DNA from: Bacteroidota bacterium
GTDB lineage: Bacteria > Bacteroidota > Bacteroidia > Chitinophagales > Chitinophagaceae
NCBI GenBank assembly: GCA_005798905.1
Contig: SYIK01000015.1
Coordinates: forward strand, 1-55,920
Reading direction: 5' to 3'
Length of the DNA: 55,920 nt
Positions within the stretch are counted from its first letter, which is position 1; every line of letters starts with the position of its first letter. The notes under the pieces are model-generated. The model had not been told where the DNA came from, did not search any database, and saw nothing but the letters and a program-made list of their open reading frames with translations. Shown here one piece after another: positions 8,681 through 16,279 of this stretch. Position numbers and translations under genes: made by a program.

Positions 8681-9400
8681 ATGACCAAACTTTCTGTCAA
8701 CATCAACAAATTTGCAACATTGAGAAATAGCCGCGGCGGCAATAATCCCGATGTAGTAAAAGCAGCAATCGATGCACAGCAATTTGGCGCCGACGGAATT
8801 ACGCTTCATCCACGACCAGATGAACGACATATTCGATACGATGATGTGCGTCAAATTAAAAAAATAATAACAACTGAATTAAACATTGAAGGAAATTGCG
8901 ATGAACAAAAATTTATTGATTTAGTTTTAGAAATTAAACCAAACCAAGTTACACTTGTTCCTGATAACCAAGACCAGCTTACATCCGATCACGGCTGGGA
9001 TACCATTAAACATAAAAATTATCTGACGGAAAAAATTAGTGTTTTTAAAAAATCTGGAATTCGTGTTTCTATTTTTGTTGATCCGATTTTAGAAATGATT
9101 GAAGGAGCTGCAATAGTTGGTGCAGATAGAATTGAATTATACACCGAAGCATTTGCAAAAGAATTTGCAGCAGGAGAAAAACAAAAAGCTGTTGAACCTT
9201 ATCTTAAAGCTGCACAACTTTCAAAGCAACTTGGATTGGGATTGAACGCAGGGCATGATTTAGATTTATCAAATCTTAAATTCTTAAAACAAACTATTAC
9301 CTGGTTGGATGAAGTAAGTATCGGACATGCATTAATTTGCGATTCGCTTTATCTTGGATTTGAAAATTCAATTCAGCTTTACAAAAGAGCTTTGCAATAA
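8681..9400 (+). CDS. pdxJ: Pyridoxine 5'-phosphate synthase
   Basis: 239 residues, TIM barrel, normal size. It condenses 1-deoxyxylulose 5-phosphate with 3-amino-2-oxopropyl phosphate to give pyridoxine 5'-phosphate, the last ring-forming step of the DXP-dependent vitamin B6 route. Visible family blocks are LSVNINKFATLRNSRGG at the N terminus, the HPRPDERHIR phosphate/catalytic loop, a Glu in EGNCD, ADRIELYTE, and GLNAGHDL near the C terminus. The ATG at 8681 is chosen over a TTG at 8675, because that TTG is part of the -7 box. It is convergent with the thioredoxin gene (7-base gap). Confidence 0.97.
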   Translation: MTKLSVNINKFATLRNSRGGNNPDVVKAAIDAQQFGADGITLHPRPDERHIRYDDVRQIKKIITTELNIEGNCDEQKFIDLVLEIKPNQVTLVPDNQDQLTSDHGWDTIKHKNYLTEKISVFKKSGIRVSIFVDPILEMIEGAAIVGADRIELYTEAFAKEFAAGEKQKAVEPYLKAAQLSKQLGLGLNAGHDLDLSNLKFLKQTITWLDEVSIGHALICDSLYLGFENSIQLYKRALQ

Positions 9401-9407
9401 TTTTATT

Positions 9408-10508
9408 TTAATCGCAACCTAACAATTCACAAAGTTTAGATTCCAATTCTATCCCTCTCAAATTGCGCCCAACAATTTTTCCTTCGGGATCAACAAGAAT
9501 ATTAAATGGAATTCCATTAACATGATATAATTGCGCAGCTGCATTACTCCAACCTTTCAAATCACTTACTTGCGTCCAATTCAATTTATCAACTCTAATT
9601 GCCTCAACCCATTTCGAATGTTGATTTGGCATATCCAATGAAACGCCAAGTATTGTAAAATTTTTTGTTTTAAATTTTTCATAACTCGCTACTACATTCG
9701 GATTTTCTAATCGACAAGGTTTGCACCAGCTTGCCCAAAAATCAACAAGCACATATTTCCCGAGAAAGGAAGAAAGAGCAACCGCTTTATTTGCCGTATC
9801 GGGTTGAACAAAATCCAATGCTTTTGTTCCTACTGCTCCAACTTTATTATAAGAAATATATTGCTCCAAATTATTTCCAATTGCAGAAGATTTTATTTTA
9901 GTGTCGAGTTGTAAAAACCTTTTTTCCAACAAAACCACATTGTCAAAAAATTGATTTGTTACAAAAAGAACAAATGGCGAAACAAATGAGTTGGGGCGTT
10001 CCGCTATAAAATTGTCAATACTTTTTTGAATGGACTCAGCAAGCCCTTTATAAAAAATTAAAAGACTATCCCGAATTTGTTTATTGGAAGTATTACCAAT
10101 TTCCTGCGCAATTGATTGATGGCGCATTACAAGCGGGTTAAATGTATTTTGAAAAGTTGTAAAATCAATATGACTTAAAGATCCTTCAATACTAAGTTGC
10201 GGCCCTAATAATTTATTAGCAACAATAGTGATTTTGCTATTTTCTAAATAAAGGTATTGTGGTTGTTCGCCTGCAATTTTCAATAAACTTAATGTTGGCT
10301 CCACCACTTTCCCCGACATTGAAAATTTACCTTTTATTAAAATTGCTTTTGAAATCTGTTCATTGTTGTTTGGGTTTTCTAGAAATATTTGTGCGCTATC
10401 TGCAAAACCAGCAAGTGTACCATTGATGATAAACCCACCATTTACATTTTGAGCTATTGCTGAAACAGCTATCTGAAATATTACTATTATTAAAATTATT
10501 TTTTTCAT
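9408..10508 (-). CDS. TlpA-like thiol-disulfide oxidoreductase with DUF4369 N-domain
   Basis: 366 residues. The Sec signal peptide (1-19, cut near SAIAQ) directs it to the periplasm. Residues about 25-105 are a beta-rich DUF4369 domain (FIINGTLAGFADSAQIFL), a Bacteroidota-specific module. A helical linker follows. The C-terminal thioredoxin fold contains the redox motif WASWCKPC with cysteines 262 and 265, and a cis-proline segment (GIPFNILVDPEG). It probably reduces or oxidises periplasmic thiols, for instance during cytochrome c maturation; the c-type cytochrome 1 kb away is a plausible but unproven client. It is preceded by trpF on the same strand with a 24-base gap, so they may be co-transcribed. 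Confidence 0.9.
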   Translation of the reverse strand: MKKIILIIVIFQIAVSAIAQNVNGGFIINGTLAGFADSAQIFLENPNNNEQISKAILIKGKFSMSGKVVEPTLSLLKIAGEQPQYLYLENSKITIVANKLLGPQLSIEGSLSHIDFTTFQNTFNPLVMRHQSIAQEIGNTSNKQIRDSLLIFYKGLAESIQKSIDNFIAERPNSFVSPFVLFVTNQFFDNVVLLEKRFLQLDTKIKSSAIGNNLEQYISYNKVGAVGTKALDFVQPDTANKAVALSSFLGKYVLVDFWASWCKPCRLENPNVVASYEKFKTKNFTILGVSLDMPNQHSKWVEAIRVDKLNWTQVSDLKGWSNAAAQLYHVNGIPFNILVDPEGKIVGRNLRGIELESKLCELLGCD

Positions 10509-10532
10509 TACTTTATAAAATTGATTGGTAAT

Positions 10533-11168
10533 TTATCGAATTAAGTTCTTTTTAAATTGCATCACCGATACTAAATCTTTAACCCCAGTTGAAATTTCAA
10601 ACTTGCTGTTCAAATCAATTGCAAACAGGTCGGGATGATTAACCAAATTTATTTTGTTAATATCAGCAAAGCCAATTTCCCCTCCAAGAAAAAACGGTTT
10701 TTCAAAAGTAAAATTGCTCAATTGATTCCAATCAAATGAAGATTCAAGCGCAGCAGATAACCCATCTTTATTAAAAGCATCGAAAAGAAAATAATCACAA
10801 ACATCATCATACAGTTGAAGTTTATTTTCAATTTCTGCATTTTCATTTTCTTGAAAATGAAATGTTTTTATTACCTCCACTTCTTTCGACAATGCTTTAC
10901 ACAGTTTTGTAGATTCGTTGCTATGCAACTGCACACAATCCAAATTATATGCATCAACAATTGGCATTATAGTATCATAATCTGCATTTGCAAACACCCC
11001 CACTTTTTTAAGATCGAAATCTGCATCAACAATTTCTCTGGCTGCAATTTTCCCTTTTACACAGCGCGGTGATCCTTCAAAAAAAATCAACCCTGCAAAA
11101 TCAATTCCAAGTGCATCTAATTGTTGCAATTGTTTAAACTGTGTAATTCCACAAACTTTTATATTCAT
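10533..11168 (-). CDS. trpF: Phosphoribosylanthranilate isomerase
   Basis: 211 residues, TIM barrel, normal length. It converts phosphoribosylanthranilate into the carboxyphenylamino-deoxyribulose phosphate intermediate of tryptophan synthesis. The N terminus MNIKVCGIT carries the catalytic Cys6. The opposite catalytic Asp lies in FLFDAF, and the barrel-end phosphate loop region has PFFLGGEIG. No other trp gene is nearby, so trpF is separated from the remainder of the pathway here. It has its own TAAATTTG promoter box and probably reads into the TlpA-like gene. Confidence 0.93.
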   Translation of the reverse strand: MNIKVCGITQFKQLQQLDALGIDFAGLIFFEGSPRCVKGKIAAREIVDADFDLKKVGVFANADYDTIMPIVDAYNLDCVQLHSNESTKLCKALSKEVEVIKTFHFQENENAEIENKLQLYDDVCDYFLFDAFNKDGLSAALESSFDWNQLSNFTFEKPFFLGGEIGFADINKINLVNHPDLFAIDLNSKFEISTGVKDLVSVMQFKKNLIR

Positions 11169-11191
11169 TTTCGTTTTGAATTAAACTTTTG

Positions 11192-11199
11192 CAAATTTA
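11192..11199 (-). promoter_or_regulatory. -7 element of trpF
   Basis: TAAATTTG on the minus strand, 23 bases before the trpF ATG, in the gap after the cytochrome c gene. It gives trpF a start independent of the upstream genes. Confidence 0.55.
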
Positions 11200-11223
11200 A
11201 CTTAATAGCAGAAATGTAGTTAG

Positions 11224-11625
11224 CTATAATTTTGCACGAACTTGTTTCACTTCAACTGCAGCGAATCCTATTGCATTGTTTCCAAAATTTTTCCGAATAT
11301 AAGTTAACACATCAGCAACTTCTTGATCAGTCAAATTATCAAGCGGAGCCATTAAATTTTTATAATTACGATTTGGCTCATTTACAAAAGCATCCGAACC
11401 AAGTAATACAATTTCAACTAACTTTTTTTTAGTTCCAAGAACATAAGGAGATTTAATTAAAGAAGAAGTCATGCGCGGCACTCCTGCCCCATTTTCCATG
11501 TGACAAACTAAACAGTTTGAATTATAAATAAGTTTTCCTCTTTCCAATTGATTCTTTGGTTTTGGAATTGGTTGAAATCCAAAAGCACAAAAAACCGCAG
11601 TTGATATAAAAATTATTTTAAGCAA
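11224..11625 (-). CDS. Class I c-type cytochrome, single haem
   Basis: 133 residues with an N-terminal signal peptide (about 1-17) and one haem-attachment motif CLVCH at 38-42. The distal Met ligand is likely M92 in YKNLMAPL, followed by the typical helix LTDQEVADVLTYIRKNFGN. It is a periplasmic electron carrier. The gene starts 6 bases after the stop of the sugar dehydrogenase gene, so the two are co-transcribed and the cytochrome is the probable electron acceptor. No ATG is available before the haem motif; the best start is TTG at 11623-11625, likely helped by translational coupling. The mature domain is only about 110 residues. Confidence 0.9.
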   Translation of the reverse strand: MLKIIFISTAVFCAFGFQPIPKPKNQLERGKLIYNSNCLVCHMENGAGVPRMTSSLIKSPYVLGTKKKLVEIVLLGSDAFVNEPNRNYKNLMAPLDNLTDQEVADVLTYIRKNFGNNAIGFAAVEVKQVRAKL

Positions 11626-11631
11626 CTTATG

Positions 11632-12903
11632 TTAATTTTTAAAAAATGAAACTTTCCAAATTCTACCTTGTTGGTCATCAGAAATGTATAAAGAACCATC
11701 AGGGCCTTGTGCTAACCCGCAAGGACGATAAGTAGCACCTTGTGGTGTTTTTGTTCCTCCTGCAAAACCATCAGCAAAAATTTCAAACTCACCACTTGGT
11801 TTTCCATTATTAAATGGAAGAAAAGTTACAAAATAACCTTCTTGTTCTCTTGGTGCACGATTCCAAGATCCATGCCAAGCAATAAATGCACCGTTTCTAT
11901 ACTTTTCTGGAAACTGTGTTCCTGTGTAAAACAATAATCCATTTGGTGCCCAATGTCCAGGAAATGCAAATATTGGTTGATCTTTCCCTTCGCAACGATC
12001 TGTTTTTATTTTATCGCCACCAAATTCTGGATTGACTATTTTTTTTTGTTGAAATGGATCATAATAACAATATGGCCATCCAAAATCGGAGCCCTTTGTA
12101 ATTTTAAACATTTCCTCTGCAGGTAAACTAACACTTTCATCAATAGAATACAAATTAGGATACAATCGATTCAAATCATCTCTTCCATGTTGAACAGCAA
12201 ATAATTCATTTTGCTCACGATTCCAATCCAATGCAACAATATTTCTTGTTCCTGTTGCATAACGAAACCCTTCTGCATAAGATTGTTTTTTTTGATCGGC
12301 ACGAAACTGCCAAATACCTCCTGCAGAATCTAAAATTGGACAAGGATTCATTCCTTTCGATCCAACTCTTCGGTCTTTTTCCTGGCAAGCATTTGATGGT
12401 GCTCCAATGTTTACATATAAATTTCCGACATCATCCAAAGCAATTGATTTTGATGCATGTTGTCTTTTATTTACTAAACCAGAAACAATAAGTTCGGGAT
12501 TATTGGAATCTAAAATTTCATTATTCTGAAACTTATAACGAAAAACTTGATCATTGGAAGAAGCGTATAAATAATTATCTTTAATTGCAATTCCTGTCCC
12601 AGTATAATTTCCAAATCCGGAAATATTTTCTGCAACTCCATCATTATTTTCATCTCTCAAACGAAGTATTCCTCTCCCATCATTTAAGCTTTCCAATTTT
12701 ACATACACATCACCATTTGTATTTACAGCAATATGACGAGCTGGTCCAAGATTATCGGCAACAACCAATGCAGAAAATCCAACTGGAATCGTTATACCTG
12801 TCTCAATTTTTGAATTGGATTTTGAATGATTTGAACTACAATTCAAACAACAAAAAATGGGGATAGCTAATAAATAAAATGAACGAAGTAGATATTGTTG
12901 CAT
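11632..12903 (-). CDS. PQQ-type sugar (sorbosone/glucose) dehydrogenase-like lipoprotein
   Basis: 423 residues. The N terminus is a hydrophobic signal with cysteines 18, 19 and 22 followed by SSN, suggesting a lipoprotein although the lipobox (CLNC) is non-standard. The rest is a six-bladed propeller of the soluble GDH/L-sorbosone dehydrogenase family. Visible blocks are GPARHIAVNTNGDVYVKL, ALDDVGNLYVNIGAPSN, ATGTRNIVALDWN, VQHGRDDL, SDFGWPYCYYD, HWAPNGLLFYTG and GLAQGPDGSLYISDD. The conserved His and Arg of the active-site face lie in HGRDDL and HGSWNR. It probably oxidises a sugar or sugar alcohol with PQQ and passes electrons to the cytochrome encoded 6 bases downstream. Confidence 0.87.
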   Translation of the reverse strand: MQQYLLRSFYLLAIPIFCCLNCSSNHSKSNSKIETGITIPVGFSALVVADNLGPARHIAVNTNGDVYVKLESLNDGRGILRLRDENNDGVAENISGFGNYTGTGIAIKDNYLYASSNDQVFRYKFQNNEILDSNNPELIVSGLVNKRQHASKSIALDDVGNLYVNIGAPSNACQEKDRRVGSKGMNPCPILDSAGGIWQFRADQKKQSYAEGFRYATGTRNIVALDWNREQNELFAVQHGRDDLNRLYPNLYSIDESVSLPAEEMFKITKGSDFGWPYCYYDPFQQKKIVNPEFGGDKIKTDRCEGKDQPIFAFPGHWAPNGLLFYTGTQFPEKYRNGAFIAWHGSWNRAPREQEGYFVTFLPFNNGKPSGEFEIFADGFAGGTKTPQGATYRPCGLAQGPDGSLYISDDQQGRIWKVSFFKN

Positions 12904-12938
12904 ATTTAATTTTTAACTAAATTAAGTTTTCTTATGCT

Positions 12939-12946
12939 CAAATTTA
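12939..12946 (-). promoter_or_regulatory. -7 element of the dehydrogenase/cytochrome operon
   Basis: TAAATTTG on the minus strand, 35 bases before the dehydrogenase ATG. No -33 TTG is evident. Confidence 0.5.
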
Positions 12947-12988
12947 AACATAGCATAGCATAAATAATCTATAAGCGGTAAACAGGAG

Positions 12989-14296
12989 TTAAACTATGAC
13001 ACCTTCTAAATCATAGTCGAATGCTTTTGTAATTTTTACATTGTAATATTCTCCAATATCCAACTTTTTTGAAGTGGAAATAATTACTTCGTTGTCCACT
13101 TCAACGCTATCAAATTCGGTACGACCAATGTATCGACCCGATTCTTTTTTATCGATTAACACCCGATAAATATTGTTCAATTTTTTCTGATTCAATTCAT
13201 AACTAATTTCTTGTTGCACTTCCATAATTTCTTTTGCTCTTCTTTCTTTTTCTTCTTCAGCAATAGAATCATTCAATTGAAAAGCTGAAGTACCTTCTTC
13301 GTGCGAATAAGTAAAAATGCCAACTCGATCAAATCGTTGTTTTTGCAAAAACAATTTCAATTCTTCCACATCGTCCAATGTTTCTCCCGGAAAACCAGCA
13401 ATCAATGTGGTGCGCAAACAAATTCCAGGTACTTTTTCACGAATGTTATAAATCAACTCTTCCATTTCCTCTCTTGTAATTTGTCGGTTCATTGCTCTCA
13501 ACATTTTATTAGCAGCATGCTGAAGCGGCATATCTAAATACTTACAAATATTTTTTCTTTCGCGCATTACATCTAAAATCTCCAAAGGAAATTTTGAAGG
13601 ATACGCATAATGCAAACGAATCCATTCCAATCCTTTTACATCTGTTAACCGATTAAGCAAATCGGGCAACATTCTTTTTTTATAAATATCCAACCCGTAA
13701 TAAGTTAATTCTTGCGCAATCAACATTACTTCTTTCACACCCATTCTTACCAAACCTTCAGCTTCTTTTACAATTTCTTCAATTGATTTACTTCTATGAT
13801 TACCGCGTATTAGCGGAATTGCGCAAAAAGAACAAGTGCGATTACAACCTTCCGATATTTTTAAATAGGCATAATGCTGTGGAGTAGCTAATAATCTTTC
13901 GCCAAGCAATTCTGTTTTATAATCTGCTTCAAATTGTTTTAATATTAAGGGCAATTCCATTGTTCCAAACCACGCATCCACATTTGGAATTTCGTTTGCT
14001 AAATCATCCTTGTATCGATGGCTTAAACAACCTGTTACAAAAACTTTATCCAATTTTCCACTTTGTTTCAATTGCACTTGCTCCAAAATTGTATTGATGC
14101 TTTCTTCTTTGGCTTTTTCGATAAACCCACATGTGTTGACAATAACTATATTATGATCTAACTTTTTATTTTCGTGCACAACGCCAATTTCATTTGCACG
14201 CAATTGACCGCTCAGTTCTTCACTGTCAACCATATTTTTACTACAACCGAGTGTAATAATATTTACTTTATCTTTTTTTAATGTTCTTACTTTCAT
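12989..14296 (-). CDS. rimO: Ribosomal protein S12 methylthiotransferase
   Basis: 435 residues, typical of RimO. This radical-SAM enzyme adds a methylthio group to a conserved Asp of ribosomal protein S12. The N-terminal UPF0004 domain has NIITLGCSKNMVDSEE and further cluster cysteines in NTCGFIEKAKEES and TGCLSHRY. The radical-SAM triad is CNRTCSFC, followed by AIPLIRGNHRSK. A TRAM domain (about 370-435) binds the substrate. The ATG at 14296, 8 bases after the ftsY stop, is chosen over a TTG at 14320 that would overlap ftsY. It is the last gene of the rpmB-rpmG-DUF4295-ftsY-rimO run. Confidence 0.96.
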   Translation of the reverse strand: MKVRTLKKDKVNIITLGCSKNMVDSEELSGQLRANEIGVVHENKKLDHNIVIVNTCGFIEKAKEESINTILEQVQLKQSGKLDKVFVTGCLSHRYKDDLANEIPNVDAWFGTMELPLILKQFEADYKTELLGERLLATPQHYAYLKISEGCNRTCSFCAIPLIRGNHRSKSIEEIVKEAEGLVRMGVKEVMLIAQELTYYGLDIYKKRMLPDLLNRLTDVKGLEWIRLHYAYPSKFPLEILDVMRERKNICKYLDMPLQHAANKMLRAMNRQITREEMEELIYNIREKVPGICLRTTLIAGFPGETLDDVEELKLFLQKQRFDRVGIFTYSHEEGTSAFQLNDSIAEEEKERRAKEIMEVQQEISYELNQKKLNNIYRVLIDKKESGRYIGRTEFDSVEVDNEVIISTSKKLDIGEYYNVKITKAFDYDLEGVIV

Positions 14297-14303
14297 TTTC
14301 CAC

Positions 14304-15260
14304 TTATTTTTCCGAACCAAATAAAGTAGCTACAAATTCGTGTTTGTTAAAAATTAACAAATCGTCCATTTGCTCTCCTACTCCAATAAATTTTACTGGA
14401 ATATTAAATTGATCCGCAATTGCAAGTACGATTCCTCCTTTTGCTGTTCCATCTAATTTTGTAATTGCCAATGCAGAAACTTCGGTTGCCGCAGTAAAAT
14501 GTTTTGCTTGTTCCAATGCATTTTGCCCGGTGCTTCCATCTAAAACTAACAGTACTTCGTGTGGCGCATCGGGAATTAATTTTTGAATAACTCGTTTTAT
14601 TTTTCCCAATTCATCCATCAAATGTGTTTTATTGTGTAAGCGACCAGCAGTATCAATCAACACAATATCGCTACCGCGTGCAATTGCACTTTGCACTGTG
14701 TCAAATGCAACAGCAGCAGGATCGCTCCCCATATCTTGTTTTACAATTGGAACATCTACTCTTTCACTCCAAATTGTTAATTGCTCAGTTGCCGCAGCTC
14801 TGAAAGTATCGGCAGCTCCTAATAAAACTGATTTCCCCGCTGCTTTAAAATTGTTTGCCAATTTGCCGATAGTTGTTGTTTTCCCAACTCCATTTACGCC
14901 AACTACTAATATTACATAAGGTTTTGTAGGAAGTTCCGCAGCAAAAGAATAGCCAGTTGGTGAATCATTCAAAAGAGCTTCTATTTCTTCTTGCAACACA
15001 ATATTTATTGCTTCGGTATTGAGGTATTTTTCGCGTGCTACTCTTTTTTCAATTCGATCAATTATTTTAATGGTGGTTGCAACTCCAACATCCGCAGTTA
15101 TCAACGCTTCTTCCAAAGAATCAAGCACAGCTGCATCCACGGTACTTTTTCCAACAACCGCTTTTGCAATTTTGAAAAAAAATCCTTCCTTGGTTTTTTG
15201 CAAACCATGTTCATATCCTTCTTTTTCTTTTTTACTAAACAATTTTTCGAAAAAACCCAT
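14304..15260 (-). CDS. ftsY: Signal recognition particle receptor FtsY
   Basis: 318 residues. It is the SRP receptor GTPase at the inner membrane that docks ribosome-SRP complexes on the translocon. The N-terminal acidic A-domain found in enterobacteria is absent; only a short basic segment (MGFFEKLFSKKEKEG) precedes the NG domains, as in many Bacteroidota. The N domain four-helix bundle covers about 25-100. The P-loop is GVNGVGKTTT at 121-130, followed by DTFRAAATEQL (151-161), DTAGR (203-207) and TKLDGTAKGG near 270. It lies downstream of the L28, L33 and DUF4295 genes with an intervening hairpin, and is tightly coupled to rimO. Confidence 0.97.
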   Translation of the reverse strand: MGFFEKLFSKKEKEGYEHGLQKTKEGFFFKIAKAVVGKSTVDAAVLDSLEEALITADVGVATTIKIIDRIEKRVAREKYLNTEAINIVLQEEIEALLNDSPTGYSFAAELPTKPYVILVVGVNGVGKTTTIGKLANNFKAAGKSVLLGAADTFRAAATEQLTIWSERVDVPIVKQDMGSDPAAVAFDTVQSAIARGSDIVLIDTAGRLHNKTHLMDELGKIKRVIQKLIPDAPHEVLLVLDGSTGQNALEQAKHFTAATEVSALAITKLDGTAKGGIVLAIADQFNIPVKFIGVGEQMDDLLIFNKHEFVATLFGSEK

Positions 15261-15282
15261 GCTGAAATTTTTCGTTAAAATA

Positions 15283-15316
15283 CAAAAGCTATCACTTTTT
15301 GGGGTGACAGCTTTTG
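15283..15316 (-). terminator. Intra-operon hairpin between the DUF4295 gene and ftsY
   Basis: A 13-bp stem (CAAAAGCTGTCAC / GTGATAGCTTTTG on the minus strand, with one A-C mismatch) has an 8-base loop and is followed by TATTTTAAC. The U-tract is weak, so it may be an attenuator or a processing/stability element that lowers ftsY-rimO expression relative to the ribosomal proteins. Confidence 0.55.
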
Positions 15317-15340
15317 AAAATATAATTTAACCCATCAAAA

Positions 15341-15514
15341 TTATTTCTGCGCAAGAAAGTCTTTCACTTTATCCTTGTGCAAAATTTGCTCTTTAAAAGT
15401 GTACGCACCCGATTTAGGACTGCGAACAGCTTTAATAACTTTTGTCCAGTTTTTTGCGTCGGCTGCTGCTTTTTGATCTTTAGTTTTAATCGCCGTTTTT
15501 GCTGCTTTTGCCAT
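15341..15514 (-). CDS. DUF4295 small basic protein, Bacteroidota-specific
   Basis: 57 residues, Lys/Ala-rich at the N terminus (MAKAAKTAIKTKDQK), then NWTKVIKAVRSPKSGAYTFKE and a C terminus KDKVKDFLAQK. Bacteroidota genomes commonly encode a protein of this type right after rpmB and rpmG, and this one sits in that position (52 bases after rpmG). Size, charge and location suggest a ribosome-associated protein, but I know no established function. The ATG at 15512-15514 is the only good start. An intra-operon hairpin follows before ftsY. Confidence 0.85.
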   Translation of the reverse strand: MAKAAKTAIKTKDQKAAADAKNWTKVIKAVRSPKSGAYTFKEQILHKDKVKDFLAQK

Positions 15515-15566
15515 ATATTTTTATTTTGAAACGCTGTGAATGATTGTGTTTACTTTTTAAAAAATC

Positions 15567-15749
15567 TTACTTAATCTCTTTGTGAAGTGTTACCTTCTTT
15601 AAAATGGGATTGAATTTTTTCAACTCCATTCTTTCTGGATTATTTTTTTTATTTTTTTTAGTGATGTAGCGGCTTGTGCCCGGTTGACCACTGCTTTTGT
15701 GTTCTGTACATTCCAAAATTACTTGAACACGAACTTTACTCTTTGCCAT
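15567..15749 (-). CDS. rpmG: 50S ribosomal protein L33
   Basis: 60 residues, very basic, with the L33 pattern [43 protein letters not shown]. It is a large-subunit protein near the E site. Only one possible zinc-site Cys (in ECTEHK) is present, so this is the zinc-free (C-minus) form. It starts 20 bases after rpmB and precedes the DUF4295 gene in the same operon. Confidence 0.96.
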   Translation of the reverse strand: MAKSKVRVQVILECTEHKSSGQPGTSRYITKKNKKNNPERMELKKFNPILKKVTLHKEIK

Positions 15750-15769
15750 TTTCTATACTGCTTTAAGAT

Positions 15770-16006
15770 TTAAATTTTTTGCCCTGCTTTTCTCAACTCC
15801 TTTACAACATTGTAAAGACCATTTTTGTTGATGGTGCGGATTGCTTCCGTACTTAACTTTAAGGTTACCCACTTATCTTCTTCTACCAAATAAAATTTCT
15901 TAGTTTGAAGATTTGGTAAAAAGCGACGCTTCGTTTTAATGTTTGAGTGAGAAACGCGATTGCCCGTAACCGGAACCTTACCTGTAACCTGACATATTCT
16001 TGCCAT
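15770..16006 (-). CDS. rpmB: 50S ribosomal protein L28
   Basis: 78 residues, normal length. It begins [22 protein letters not shown] and continues with [12 protein letters not shown], the standard L28 core, ending LRKAGQKI. The frame stays open upstream to 16216 but only the ATG at 16006 matches the family start. It is the first gene of the operon. The leader, predicted to start near 16038, opens with a 6-bp hairpin. Confidence 0.97.
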   Translation of the reverse strand: MARICQVTGKVPVTGNRVSHSNIKTKRRFLPNLQTKKFYLVEEDKWVTLKLSTEAIRTINKNGLYNVVKELRKAGQKI

Positions 16007-16024
16007 AATATTCGCAATTTTAAC

Positions 16025-16039
16025 CCCGAAAAATTCGGG
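16025..16039 (-). other. 5'-terminal hairpin of the rpmB operon mRNA
   Basis: CCCGAA / TTCGGG with a 3-base loop. The predicted transcription start (a few bases after the -7 box that ends at 16043) falls at its edge, so the stem-loop would sit at the very 5' end of the transcript. It may stabilise the mRNA or respond to a ribosomal protein; this is inference. Confidence 0.5.
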
Positions 16040-16042
16040 TGG

Positions 16043-16050
16043 CAAAGGTA
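16043..16050 (-). promoter_or_regulatory. -7 element of the rpmB-rpmG-DUF4295-ftsY-rimO operon
   Basis: TACCTTTG on the minus strand, 36 bases before the rpmB ATG. No convincing -33 TTG is present. Confidence 0.65.
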
Positions 16051-16100
16051 AGGGAAAACTTGGTTGATTGTGTATGTTTTTTCTTTTATTGTAAAAGGGG

Positions 16101-16141
16101 AATATTGTGTTCATTTCGAGTACTTCAATGAACACAATATT
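16101..16141. repeat. Perfect 15-bp inverted repeat between divergent rpmB and lpd
   Basis: Left arm AATATTGTGTTCATT (16101-16115) and right arm AATGAACACAATATT (16127-16141) are exact reverse complements, separated by 11 bases that include the palindrome AGTACT. It lies between the two divergent promoters and belongs to no gene end. An operator, a structured small RNA element or a relic of a small repeat family are all possible. Confidence 0.8.
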
Positions 16142-16208
16142 AAAAGGCAGCTGAAGCTCCCGAAGCCAAAAGTACAAATCAGAAACCACCTTGTTCATAA
16201 ATTCACCC

Positions 16209-16239
16209 TTTGTCAATAATTCCTTTTAAAGTAGCTTTG
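16209..16239 (+). promoter_or_regulatory. Promoter of lpd
   Basis: TTTG (16209-16212), 19-bp spacer, TAGCTTTG (16232-16239): a full match to the Bacteroidota consensus. The leader is about 35 bases. Confidence 0.8.
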
Positions 16240-16279
16240 CCGTTCATTTTTAAAAATTCACTTTTTTAAATATTCATTT

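Noticed and set aside
10533-11168. trpF as the start of a tryptophan operon.
   Set aside because: Flanking genes are a thioredoxin-like protein and a cytochrome; no other trp gene is present in the window.
16007-16216. The rpmB frame stays open for 70 codons upstream of the L28 start.
   Set aside because: The extra stretch has no resemblance to L28, contains the -7 box, leader hairpin and inverted repeat, and L28 proteins start at [10 protein letters not shown]. The open frame is chance.
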